From Zoogloea sp041917255 (GTDB taxonomy: Bacteria > Pseudomonadota > Gammaproteobacteria > Burkholderiales > Rhodocyclaceae): a stretch of DNA of 64,000 nucleotides. Location: the NCBI GenBank assembly GCA_041917255.1, contig JAYRYA010000018.1, forward strand, positions 23,174 through 87,173, read 5' to 3'. Positions 40,501 to 47,829 of the stretch are shown piece after piece; within the stretch, counting starts at the first letter, position 1; every line of letters starts with the position of its first letter. The translations under genes were made by a program, and so were the position numbers. A model generated the notes under the pieces. It was not told where the DNA came from and ran no database searches. It was given only the letters and a program-made list of their open reading frames with translations.

Positions 40501-41338
40501 TTCCGGCCACACGGCGATCGTCGCCAGCCTCGCCTGGAGCCCCGATGGGCGGCTGCTGGCCGGCGCGGGGCAGGACGGCCGCCTCCTGGTCTGGAACACC
40601 GCCAGCCCGGCCAGCCCGCCCCTGCGCCTGGCGGAAGGCGGGCCGCCCCTGCGCCGGGTCACCATCCGCGCCGACGGCCAGCAGCTTGCCGCCGCGGGGC
40701 TAGACGGGCGCATCCGTCTGTGGCGACTGCCCGACGGCGCACCGCTCGCCGCCATTGCCGACCACGGCGGGCCGGTGTCCGATCTCGCCTGGCGCCGCGA
40801 CGGCAGCCAGCTCGCCAGCAGCGGACTCGACGGCCACCTGCGCCTGTGGCGCGGCAGCGATCTGCAACCCGCCGGCGACTTTGCCCCGGCGGGCGCCGGC
40901 GCCCTCTACCGCCTCGCCTGGACGCGCGATGGCGCGGCGCTGGCCCTGGCCACCCAGCGCCAGGGCCTGATCCTGTGGCCCGCGAACGGCGGCCCGGCCC
41001 GGCCGCTGGGCCGGGACGGCACCCCGCTCCTCGACCTGACCCTGTCCCCCGACGGGCAGACCCTCGCCAGCACCGACAAGGATGGCCGTGTCGTGCTGTG
41101 GGACATGGCCGGCGGCCAGCCCCTCCACGCGCCGCTGCTGCGCCACACCGGGCCCGGGCTGGCCCTGGCCTGGGCCCCCGACAGCGCCCGGCTCGCCACC
41201 GCCGGGTGGGGCCAGGGCGTGCTGATCTCGCGCATCGCCGCCGATGACTGGAAGGCGGGCGCCTGCGCCCTCGTCCGCCTCAACCCGCCCGAGAGCGCCG
41301 ACACCACTGCATGCAGCCAAACGCCAATACGGCCTTGA
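37583..41338 (+). CDS. nSTAND-type NTPase with transmembrane helix and 14 WD40 repeats
   Basis: A 1251-residue protein. Residues 1-56 are made of two near-identical repeats encoded by a duplicated 75-bp DNA element. The nSTAND1 domain follows: PYPGIRPFREDEEYLFFGRE, Walker A GSSGCGKSS (98-106) and Walker B IVDQFEELF (D199, E202/E203). A C-terminal helical part ends with LAHESLMRIWDRL. A hydrophobic helix lies at about 556-574, then from about 640 to the end come 14 WD repeats of the SPDGxxLASxGxDGxxxLW type, enough for two seven-bladed propellers. In such proteins the propellers sense a trigger and the NTPase oligomerises; no effector domain is fused, and the neighbouring TIR protein may be the effector. 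It is the last gene of the five-gene operon. Confidence 0.9.
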   Translation: MSAAARPPEGGAHSSLGEDAAKRQEGRAISAAARPPEGGTHSSPGEDATTRREGRPTSPYPGIRPFREDEEYLFFGRESQVDAMVDTLARGRFLAVIGSSGCGKSSLVNCGLRPALHRGLLTRAGSAWRMASCRPGGHPLRALAQALAAPGALHRNMDAGPFSLAEFIETTLAMSRRGLVEAWQQARLPEGTNLLVIVDQFEELFRYRQLGDAGPADEDPATAFVNLLLQARAEDVPIHVVLTMRSDFLGDCARFAGLPEAINGGQYLVPRMSRDDRRAAILGPARVCGADIEPTLLTRLVNDVGDDPDQLSLLQHALARCWAHWQASGELSPVDARHYDAVGTLAHALNQHAEEIFATLLPPHQLRCAAAFQALTDTSTDTRGIRRPTRLATLEAITAGDREAAAAPLADVLAPFRAPGAAFLMPPAGEPLEADTVIDLAHESLMRIWDRLRGWGEREADAARMLRRLADAADLHAAGEASLWRDPELQFALDWRSRNHPTEAWARQYGRPLAPALAFLDASREARDAAIAAEAARRDAEQRADAERRRNRRVWRATLGAIVAATLVAGVTGVLWQRAERASEVAISRQLAAQSAAELTTGNLSRALQLAVAGYAHQPSFEARDSLLAALADAPLDWRHAGQQGVLALARSPDGTLASGGRDGSIRFFPGNAPPLAAHQDQVLALAFSPDGTLLASAGIDHRVVLWRTADHKPVATLDDHDGPVLALAWSPDGRILASAGADRRIVLRDGASGAPLGPAITDHADTVTGLAFSPDGRTLASTGYDGSLILHPLGDNPAPRRSASHPAVLHGLAWSPDGRQIATAGADGHAVLWQADRLLQIGEPLPGRDAALRKLAFSVDGRRLVTVGEDRQVRIHDLAHPGRRSVEETVHRGNVLALVFQPDGSFVTAGSDDLLVTHGRNGHGPLTAPLPGADDTAWALVWRPDGKVIASAAGARIELRDATTGKPVAPPLSGHTAIVASLAWSPDGRLLAGAGQDGRLLVWNTASPASPPLRLAEGGPPLRRVTIRADGQQLAAAGLDGRIRLWRLPDGAPLAAIADHGGPVSDLAWRRDGSQLASSGLDGHLRLWRGSDLQPAGDFAPAGAGALYRLAWTRDGAALALATQRQGLILWPANGGPARPLGRDGTPLLDLTLSPDGQTLASTDKDGRVVLWDMAGGQPLHAPLLRHTGPGLALAWAPDSARLATAGWGQGVLISRIAADDWKAGACALVRLNPPESADTTACSQTPIRP
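37589..37663 (+). repeat. 75-bp direct repeat, copy 1 (inside the NTPase gene)
   Basis: This element and its copy at 37673 differ at only a few positions. It contains inverted segments (CCTCCCTTGGGGAGG and GCCGCAAAGCGGC) like a mobile REP-type hairpin element. It encodes the AARPPEGGAHSS part of the NTPase N-terminus. Confidence 0.85.
37673..37747 (+). repeat. 75-bp direct repeat, copy 2
   Basis: Second copy, offset by exactly 84 bases (28 codons), so both copies are read in the same frame. The stem-forming centre is kept (CCTCCCCGGGGGAGG), with compensating changes in one arm, which suggests that the hairpin matters or that this is a family of related elements. Confidence 0.85.
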
Positions 41339-41362
41339 CATCGGCACACCGCGATCTAGGCT
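41335..41362 (+). promoter_or_regulatory. Sigma-70-like promoter for the contractile-tail operon
   Basis: A perfect TTGACA -35 box (41335-41340) overlaps the stop codon of the NTPase gene. Sixteen bases later TAGGCT (41357-41362) can act as a weak -10 box. It lies about 110 bases before the sheath ATG, in the only sizeable gap (133 bases) between the two gene blocks. The small palindrome TCCGCGGA lies between promoter and ATG. Confidence 0.5.
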
Positions 41363-41471
41363 GATTAGGCAGGCTGCGTTCCGCGGAGCAAAATCAAGCC
41401 TGACGTCATAAATCCTTCGTACTCGCGAAGCGGCCCTTCGCCATCGCTCAACGTCTGATCGGGAGGCCCCC

Positions 41472-42902
41472 ATGACCCTCATCATCCCCGGCGTCGAAGT
41501 CACCGTCGTCAAGGAAGTCCTGGCACCCCAGCTGGCCCCGTCGGGCGTGCTCGGTCTGGTGGGCATCGTCGAGAACGCCGACGAGGGCGTGGGCCGCGCC
41601 GCCAGCTGGCGCAGCTTCCTGAACGCCTACGGCGGCGCCAGCACCTTCAGCCTGCCCGAAGCCGCCCAGGCGCTGGCCAACGGTGTATTCGAGCTGGTGG
41701 TGTGCCCGGTGGCCGGAGGCAGCAGTGCCAGCATCAAGATCCCGCCCGCCACGGGCAGCGGAACGGCCTTCACCCTGTCGGCCCGGGCGCCCGGCCCCTG
41801 GGGTAACGCCATCACCGCCAGCATCGCCAGCCGCCAGGTGCCTACCGGCAGGAAGACCGCCGAGGGCGAGGATGAAACCCGCGGCGTCTTCGACCTCACC
41901 CTCCGCTACAAGGGCACGGCCTACACCGAGGTACACCGTAACCTGTCCGTGGATACCGGCGACCAGATCCGCAACGCCCGCGACGTGCTGGCCGCCCAGT
42001 CGCAGCTGGTGCGCATCGACGAAGCCCGCGACAAGCTCAAACCGCCCAAGGACAGCGCTGACACCACTCCTGCCGCTGGCGCCGCCTACGCCCTGGCCGG
42101 CGGCGCCGATGCGACGCCCGACGCCTACCGCGCCGCCGTGGCCTTGCTCGAAAACGAAGCCGACGTGGACATGGTGCTCGTCTCGATTCAGGACACCGCC
42201 GACACCACTCGCGTGGGCCGCATCTACGCCGACGTGATCAGCCACTGCGACCGCATGAGCGCCCTCAGCCAGGGCCGCATCGGCTTTGGCGAGGTGCCCG
42301 GCAGCACGGCCAAGGAAATCGCCACCGCCGCCGACAAGCTCACCGGCACGCTGGTTTCCGACCGCTTCGTGCTCGTCGCCCCGGCCGGCGTGGTGGGCGC
42401 GGTGGCCGGGATGACCGGCAGCCTCGCCTACTTCCAGTCGCCCACCTTCAAGCGCCTGTCGGGCTTGGGCGAGCCCGCCCCGGCGCTGGGCGTCGAGGCC
42501 CAGCAGGAACTCCTGCGCAAGAACGTCGTGCCCATCGTTGCCCAGCGCGGCCGCGGCGTGATCGTGGTGCGCGGGCTCACCACCGACAACGACCAGATCA
42601 GCGTGCGCCGGGTGGCCGACCATGCGGTGCGCGGCGTCAAGACCATCGGCGAGCTGTTCATCGGCCGGCTCAACAACGAGGAAGGCCGCGGCGCCCTCAA
42701 GCAGAAACTGGTGGAGTTCCTGGTCCAGATGCAGAAGGAAGGCGCCGTCGTGCCCTCCACCGACGGCACCGACCCGGCCTTCAAGGTGAGCGTGTATTCC
42801 AGCCAGCAGGATTTCGCCCAGGGCATCGTGCGGGTCGATCTGGCCGTGCGCCCGGTACGCGCCATCGACTACATCTACGCCACGGTGCTGGTCCAGGTGT
42901 AA
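41472..42902 (+). CDS. Contractile tail sheath protein
   Basis: The 476-residue subunit of the contractile outer sheath. The N-terminus (TLIIPGVEVTVVKEV) is the typical linker-arm strand that connects sheath subunits, preceded by PGV as in Mu-like and eCIS sheaths. The C-terminal domain has the conserved region GRGVIVVRGLTT, RRVADHAVRGVKTIGELFIGRLNNEE and the last strand RPVRAIDYIYATVLVQV, where polymer contacts form. A ribosome-binding site GGGAGG lies just before ATG 41472. It is the first gene of the operon and is followed by the tube gene, as in phage tails and injection systems. Confidence 0.93.
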   Translation: MTLIIPGVEVTVVKEVLAPQLAPSGVLGLVGIVENADEGVGRAASWRSFLNAYGGASTFSLPEAAQALANGVFELVVCPVAGGSSASIKIPPATGSGTAFTLSARAPGPWGNAITASIASRQVPTGRKTAEGEDETRGVFDLTLRYKGTAYTEVHRNLSVDTGDQIRNARDVLAAQSQLVRIDEARDKLKPPKDSADTTPAAGAAYALAGGADATPDAYRAAVALLENEADVDMVLVSIQDTADTTRVGRIYADVISHCDRMSALSQGRIGFGEVPGSTAKEIATAADKLTGTLVSDRFVLVAPAGVVGAVAGMTGSLAYFQSPTFKRLSGLGEPAPALGVEAQQELLRKNVVPIVAQRGRGVIVVRGLTTDNDQISVRRVADHAVRGVKTIGELFIGRLNNEEGRGALKQKLVEFLVQMQKEGAVVPSTDGTDPAFKVSVYSSQQDFAQGIVRVDLAVRPVRAIDYIYATVLVQV

Positions 42903-42951
42903 GCCCCGGCCGACTGCCTCCTCCCACCCCTGACTCACCGGAGAACCCGCC

Positions 42952-43344
42952 ATGCCGACCGTCTTTTCCGCCAACCGCTCCAGCGTGCTGGTCGATGGCG
43001 AAGCCATCGAAGGGCTGCAATCGCTGGCCTTCCGGGTCGTCACCGAGCGCGAGGACATCCGCGCCGTGGGCAGCGACGAACGGGTCGCCGTGAGCTTCGG
43101 CCTGCGCACCGTGCAGGGCGAGCTCACCGTGCGCTCGGCCAACTTCAAGCTCGACGGCCACCTGGACAAACAAGCCAAGTTCCAGCTCGTCGCCAACCTC
43201 AAGAAGGACGACGCCGCCGACTCGCCCAAGCGCACCCTGTCCTTCGACGACTGCTACATCGAGGACAAGGCCTTCAGCCTCGGCGCCGGCGGCACGGTGG
43301 TGACCGCCTACACCTTCAGCGCCACCCGCGTGCGCGAGGAGTAG
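42952..43344 (+). CDS. Tail tube protein
   Basis: A 130-residue beta-rich protein in the tube position directly after the sheath. It has the tube-protein pattern: a short N-terminal arm (SANRSSVLVDGEAIEGLQSLAFRV), central strands with an acidic-Arg loop, and a C-terminal strand ending GTVVTAYTFSATRV. Only one tube gene is seen; eCIS clusters often have two or more. The tube forms the inner channel for cargo. Confidence 0.85.
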   Translation: MPTVFSANRSSVLVDGEAIEGLQSLAFRVVTEREDIRAVGSDERVAVSFGLRTVQGELTVRSANFKLDGHLDKQAKFQLVANLKKDDAADSPKRTLSFDDCYIEDKAFSLGAGGTVVTAYTFSATRVREE

Positions 43345-43348
43345 AACC

Positions 43349-44167
43349 ATGAGCAGGCTGGCGCTGGACCTCTCCGGCATGCCCTGCCTGCTCGATTTCG
43401 AGGGCTTTCACCGGCCCCTCGGCATCAGCGTCAGCGACCTCGCCGTGACCCTGGCGCCCTGGACCTACCGCCGCCACATCGACACCCTGCGCGTCAGCAC
43501 CCGAGCCGCCGGCACAGACCTGCGACTCGACACCCGACACCTCACCGCCGCCGTGCTGGCCGGCCTCGATCTGCCCGACGACCTCGTCCGCGCCCTCGAA
43601 CCTCTCGCCCTGTGGTGGGCCGCCGGAGGCGACGAAGCGCTGCCCGCCCCGCCGTCCGATGGTGACGGGCTGGACCTGGGCTCCGCCGGCCGCGCCCGCC
43701 TGCGCCCCTGGAGCGAACGCCAGCGCTTCGCCGCGCTCTCTGCCGCCCTCGAAGGCGACGGAGACGACACCTGGTTCGACCCGGTCGCCTACCTCGACGC
43801 GATGGTCCGCGCCAGCCTGCTCGTGCTTGACGGCCCCACGCCGCTCGACGAACTCGATGCCCGCGCCACCGCCGTGCTGCTCCACGCCACCGTCGCCCTC
43901 AACGTGGCCGGCGACGAAGACGAAACCCTGCTCGAAGGCGGCCCCGCCGCCCGCGAGTGGGCCGTCCGCACCCTGCGCCTGTGCCAGGCCCTGGGCTGGA
44001 CACCGGCCCGCGTGTGGGCCACCCCCGCCGCCGAGATCGACCGCCTGCTGCGCCTGCTCGATCTGGTCCACCCACAAGCCCGGCCAGCCCGCGCCCAGCG
44101 CCTCGCCGATCACCCGGACGCCACGGTGATCCGCATCGACGACGACCCCCCGAGGGACGCAGGATGA
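43349..44167 (+). CDS. Unknown protein in the tail-assembly-chaperone position
   Basis: A 272-residue soluble protein that I do not recognise. It is acidic and Ala/Leu-rich, with several helices (WTYRRHIDTLRVSTRAAG near the N-terminus, ALGWTPARVWATPAAEIDRLLRLLDLVH near the end) and no signal peptide. In Mu- and lambda-like tails the gene between tube and tape measure encodes the tape-measure chaperone, so the position suggests that role. It follows a good ribosome-binding site and overlaps the next gene by four bases. Confidence 0.65.
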   Translation: MSRLALDLSGMPCLLDFEGFHRPLGISVSDLAVTLAPWTYRRHIDTLRVSTRAAGTDLRLDTRHLTAAVLAGLDLPDDLVRALEPLALWWAAGGDEALPAPPSDGDGLDLGSAGRARLRPWSERQRFAALSAALEGDGDDTWFDPVAYLDAMVRASLLVLDGPTPLDELDARATAVLLHATVALNVAGDEDETLLEGGPAAREWAVRTLRLCQALGWTPARVWATPAAEIDRLLRLLDLVHPQARPARAQRLADHPDATVIRIDDDPPRDAG

Positions 44168-45342
44168 TCTCCGCCCTCACCAACCCGGCCGACCTCGTCG
44201 CCCGCATCCTCCAGCCGCTCGCCCGCAGCCTCGAGGAAGCTCGCCAGCATCTGGCGCTGGAGGACGTGGACGACGGGCGGGCCGAGGAAGAACCGGGCCC
44301 GGCAGCGGAGGACGGCACCGCAGTCGTCCGCCTCACCCCTCACCCGCAACCCGCACCGGAGAGCCGGCAGCATGCTGCACCGACCTCCGGCATCGCGCTT
44401 TCCGGGCATAGGACGACGCCCGCGGTCAGCCCAGCCACAGCGGAAGTCACCGGAAGCATGGCGCACACGACTGCACGCACGGCAGGGCTGAACCGTCACC
44501 CCGAGGCTGCGCCGGTAGCCGAAGGTCGCCGTCCGCCCTCGTCCGTTACCCTGCGGATGCCCGACGCCGATCCCGGCACGGCGCCCACCTTCGAGCCCCT
44601 CCCACGCACCGCGCCGGCAACATCAGCGCCCTTGCCGCCCCGTAACGACACCGCCTTGCCCCCGGTCAGCGCCCCAGCCAGCCTGGGCACCGACAACCCC
44701 AGCCAGCCCGTCGGACCGGCCCGCCCGGCCACGGTGCCGGCGGCAATCCGCCTCATCCGCCCCGACGAAACCACCGGCCTGATGCCTGCCCTCGAAACGG
44801 ACGCGAACCGCCCGCCTCCAGTCGCGCCGGATTTCCACGCTGCCGGCACGCGCTCCGCCGACGCCCCGCCGATGTCCACGCACCGCTTAGCCACCCAGCC
44901 GGCGACGCCCCTTCCCCATTCCGCAAGCACCGCGCCCACGCCGACGCCGCACCACTGGCGTCTGCGCCCAGCCCCTGCCAACGAGGCCCGACCCCTTGCG
45001 CCAACCCCGGCCGATGCCGAGGCTGCCGCGCCCCCCGCCCTCACCCGCGGCACCGCCGCCCCCAGCCTGCTCCCACGCAACCCGGCCCTCACCCGGGTGA
45101 TGCAGGCGATGGACCCGGTGCTCGACAAGGCCTGGCAGCTCACCGACGCGGCCCTGCCCGCCGGCCGGGACGCGCCCTCCGATGTCTCCGCCGACGCCCC
45201 GCGGGTCACCAACCAGTTCAACGTGACCGTCGCCCTCGGCGGCGAGGCCACCGACACCGCCGGCCGCGACCCGCGCCAGCTGGAAGACGCCCTCGTGGCG
45301 CTGCTCCGCGACGCCGCCCGGCGCCAGGGGCTCGACGTATGA
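44164..45342 (+). CDS. Proline-rich, mostly disordered protein in the tape-measure position
   Basis: A 392-residue protein. ATG 44164 overlaps the previous stop; a longer frame upstream is non-coding overlap. Residues 1-40 form a helix (ISALTNPADLVARILQPLARSLEEARQHL), residues about 45-310 are Pro/Ala/Thr-rich and low in order, and the C-terminal 80 residues are structured (RNPALTRVMQAMDPVLDKAW, VTNQFNVTVALGG, then a helix of about 20). Tape measures are normally long and helical, so this one is odd. It might be an anchored linker or a length-controlling extended chain, or cargo. No other tape-measure candidate exists in the operon. Confidence 0.7.
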   Translation: MISALTNPADLVARILQPLARSLEEARQHLALEDVDDGRAEEEPGPAAEDGTAVVRLTPHPQPAPESRQHAAPTSGIALSGHRTTPAVSPATAEVTGSMAHTTARTAGLNRHPEAAPVAEGRRPPSSVTLRMPDADPGTAPTFEPLPRTAPATSAPLPPRNDTALPPVSAPASLGTDNPSQPVGPARPATVPAAIRLIRPDETTGLMPALETDANRPPPVAPDFHAAGTRSADAPPMSTHRLATQPATPLPHSASTAPTPTPHHWRLRPAPANEARPLAPTPADAEAAAPPALTRGTAAPSLLPRNPALTRVMQAMDPVLDKAWQLTDAALPAGRDAPSDVSADAPRVTNQFNVTVALGGEATDTAGRDPRQLEDALVALLRDAARRQGLDV

Positions 45343-46376
45343 AATCCGCCACCCCGCGCACCGCCTTCCGCATCCAGGTGGGCAGCGCCACCGCCAGCAG
45401 CACGGCCAGCGAATCCACCCGCCAGCTGCTGCAGCTGCGCGTCGAGCTGGACATGGACGGACCCGCCGCCCACTGCTTCATTGAACTGGCCGACGGCCTG
45501 CCGCCAGCCTCCGGCGACCCGGTGGAGGTGAAGCTCGACGTGGGCAGCGGCATGGTGGCGGTGTTCGCCGGCACGGTGGCCGCGGTGGAGGCCGGCACCA
45601 CCGGCCAGCGCATCGTCGCCCACGGCGCCTTTACCCGCCTGGGTCAGACCGAGGTGGAGGGCGCCTACGAGAGCGTGTCGGCCGACTTCATCATCAAGGA
45701 CCTGATCGGCAAGGCCGGCGCCACCGCCGGCACCATCGCCAAGGGGCCGGAGCTCGCCGCCTGGGCGTTGCACCGGGGCCCCACCGCCCTGGGCCACCTG
45801 CGCGGGCTGGCCACCCTGTGCGGCGCCGCGCTGTTTGCCGACGGCGCCGGCAAGATCAACTGCGCCACACCCAAATCGGGCAGCGCCGATCACCAGTTCA
45901 CCTTCGGCGAGACCGTCACCCGGCTGGCCGTGCAGCAGGTGCCGCCGGCCTTCGACAGCGTGGAGGTGTGGGGTGAAGGGGCCGCCAGTGCCAAGGGCGC
46001 CGACAAGGCCCACTGGCTCAGCACCGATCTGTCCGGCGTCAGCGCCAAGGCCTGCGTGACCCCCGACGGGCAGGTGCAGGCCGGCAAGCTGGGCGAGCGC
46101 CCGCTGCGCCTGCGCGAAGGCGCGCTGCGCTCCGGCGAGGCGGTCGAGGCCGTCGCCAAGGCCTGGGCCGCCGGGTTGGCGGCGCGGCTGCTGCGGGGCA
46201 GCGTCGAGGTATTCGCCGCGCCCACCGTGCTGCCGGGCGACCTGGTGGAGATCGCCGGCCTGCCCGACGGCCACCCCGCCGCCGGGCTCCTCGGCCAGGG
46301 CCGGCTGCTCCACGTGCGCGCAGTGCGCCACGTGCTCGACCGCCAGCGGGGTGCTTTGACCCGCCTGGGCTTCTGA
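45339..46376 (+). CDS. Baseplate hub protein (gpD-like)
   Basis: A 345-residue member of the phage gpD/VgrG-N hub family: the beta-barrel domains of the hub that joins tube to spike. Family marks are RVELDMDGPAAHCFIELADG, VFAGTVAAVEAG, the segment FIIKDLIGKAGAT and DLVEIAGLPDG with the late barrel strand. It overlaps the previous gene by four bases. The spike is encoded separately at 48912, so hub and spike are split, as in Mu and P2. Confidence 0.85.
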   Translation: MKSATPRTAFRIQVGSATASSTASESTRQLLQLRVELDMDGPAAHCFIELADGLPPASGDPVEVKLDVGSGMVAVFAGTVAAVEAGTTGQRIVAHGAFTRLGQTEVEGAYESVSADFIIKDLIGKAGATAGTIAKGPELAAWALHRGPTALGHLRGLATLCGAALFADGAGKINCATPKSGSADHQFTFGETVTRLAVQQVPPAFDSVEVWGEGAASAKGADKAHWLSTDLSGVSAKACVTPDGQVQAGKLGERPLRLREGALRSGEAVEAVAKAWAAGLAARLLRGSVEVFAAPTVLPGDLVEIAGLPDGHPAAGLLGQGRLLHVRAVRHVLDRQRGALTRLGF

Positions 46377-46388
46377 GCGGGGTTTGCC

Positions 46389-47270
46389 ATGACGGTGCGC
46401 ATCGGCAAGATCGAACTCAGCGGCGTGCAGGATCTGCACACCGAAGAGGCGCGCACTCTCGTCGAACAGCGGGTGCCCGAGCAGCAGGGCAGTGTGTTCC
46501 AGGATCTGGGCCGCGAGCCGGTGACGATCCTGATCGACGGCCTGTTGTTCGGCGACGAATCCCTGTCGGCCCTCGAAACCCTGCGCCAGGCCCACGCCAA
46601 GGCCGAGCCCCAGTCCTTCGCCGCCGATCTAGTGGTGGGCACCGATCTCACCGAAGTCATCATCGAGGACTTCCGGGTACGTCAGGTGGCCGGCTACAAG
46701 GACCGCTACCGTTTCAGCCTGCGTCTGCGCGAACACATCGAGCCGCCCCAGGCCAGCGACGCCGCCATCGCCGACGTGAATGCCGGCGTGGCCGCCGACG
46801 GTGCCGCGTGGGGCGATACCAGCCTGGCCGCCGCTGGCGTGCTCCAGGACCCAGCCTCGCTCTCCGCAGCCCTCGCGGCCAACCCGGCCCTGCTCGAAAG
46901 CCTGGACATGGACGCCCTGGGCGATGCCGTCGCCAACAACCTGGACAACCTCGACGCCGGCCAGCTCAACGGCATGCTAGACACCCTCGCCGCGGCCGAT
47001 CCCACCAAGGCCGGCGGCTTCTTCGAGGCGCTGGGCAAGGCCGGCGCGCTGGGCAGCATGCTCGCCAAGTACGCCCAGGAGGGTGCCGCCTTCCTCAAGC
47101 AGCTCGACCCGTCCAAGCTCAGCTCGCTGATGAAGGCCTTCTCCGGCGGGCTGGATTTCCTCAAACAGCTCAAAGAGGTGGCCGACAGCGCCACCCGCCT
47201 CGCGGGCACCATCAAGGATCTCAAGCTGCCGCCCGAGCTTGACCGCATCGTCAAGGGAGGGCTGAAGTGA
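46389..47270 (+). CDS. Tail protein with DNA-circularisation-N-like domain and helical C-terminus
   Basis: A 293-residue protein. The N-terminal 120 residues look like the DNA_circ_N/LysM-associated tail domain found in Mu-like tails (VRIGKIELSGVQDL, then DLGREPVTILIDGLLFGDESLSAL and FRVRQVAGYKDRYRFSLRLREH). The remaining 170 residues are almost all helical and alanine-rich with short repeats, resembling a tube-tape connector. The next gene starts at a GTG overlapping its stop. Confidence 0.75.
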   Translation: MTVRIGKIELSGVQDLHTEEARTLVEQRVPEQQGSVFQDLGREPVTILIDGLLFGDESLSALETLRQAHAKAEPQSFAADLVVGTDLTEVIIEDFRVRQVAGYKDRYRFSLRLREHIEPPQASDAAIADVNAGVAADGAAWGDTSLAAAGVLQDPASLSAALAANPALLESLDMDALGDAVANNLDNLDAGQLNGMLDTLAAADPTKAGGFFEALGKAGALGSMLAKYAQEGAAFLKQLDPSKLSSLMKAFSGGLDFLKQLKEVADSATRLAGTIKDLKLPPELDRIVKGGLK

Positions 47271-47824
47271 GCACGCCCGCCGATGTGGTCCGCGATCTGG
47301 CCGGGCTGGTGAAGAGCCTTGCCGCGCTGCTGGAAACCCAGACCGCCAGGGAGATCCCCAACATCGCCCGCGACCTGGGCGCCCAGCCTCAGCTGGCCCA
47401 GGGCGTGGATGCCCTCGGGCGGGTGCTCTCCGAGATCCGCGGCGGCGCCGTGCCGCTGCGCCGCGCCGCCATCGACGCCGACGCCCTGGTGGCGCTGCTG
47501 GGCTGCGTGCCGGGCTTCGTGGCCGGCGTGGGCGACGCGGCGGATGCCGGCGGCGGCTGGCTCGCCGAGATGGGCATCGGCCTCGCCGACGCGGCCCAGT
47601 CGGCCCGCACGGTGTCCGACCCACTGCGCCAGGTCTCCGGCGTGCTCGACATGGGCGTCGACGTGGCCGAAGGCGCCGTGGCCATGCTTGCCCCCGCCGA
47701 GTGGCGCGGCCTCATCGCTGCGCTTGATCGACTGTCCGCCGCCCTGCTCGCGCTCAAGACGCCCGCCACCCCGACCACCCCGACGACGCCTTCTACCCCC
47801 GGCGCCGCCCTTTCTGGAGGATGA
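47267..47824 (+). CDS. Unknown helical protein of the tail operon
   Basis: A 185-residue helical protein with GTG start 47267 overlapping the previous stop (GTGA). It has several amphipathic and hydrophobic helices (ALVALLGCVPGFVAGVGDAADAGG, AALDRLSAALLAL) and a Thr/Pro-rich C-terminal tail (ATPTTPTTPSTPG). I recognise no family. The tail could be a flexible linker. Position between the circularisation-domain protein and the peptidoglycan-binding-like protein suggests a baseplate or tube-end part. Confidence 0.6.
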   Translation: MSTPADVVRDLAGLVKSLAALLETQTAREIPNIARDLGAQPQLAQGVDALGRVLSEIRGGAVPLRRAAIDADALVALLGCVPGFVAGVGDAADAGGGWLAEMGIGLADAAQSARTVSDPLRQVSGVLDMGVDVAEGAVAMLAPAEWRGLIAALDRLSAALLALKTPATPTTPTTPSTPGAALSGG

Positions 47825-47829
47825 ACATC

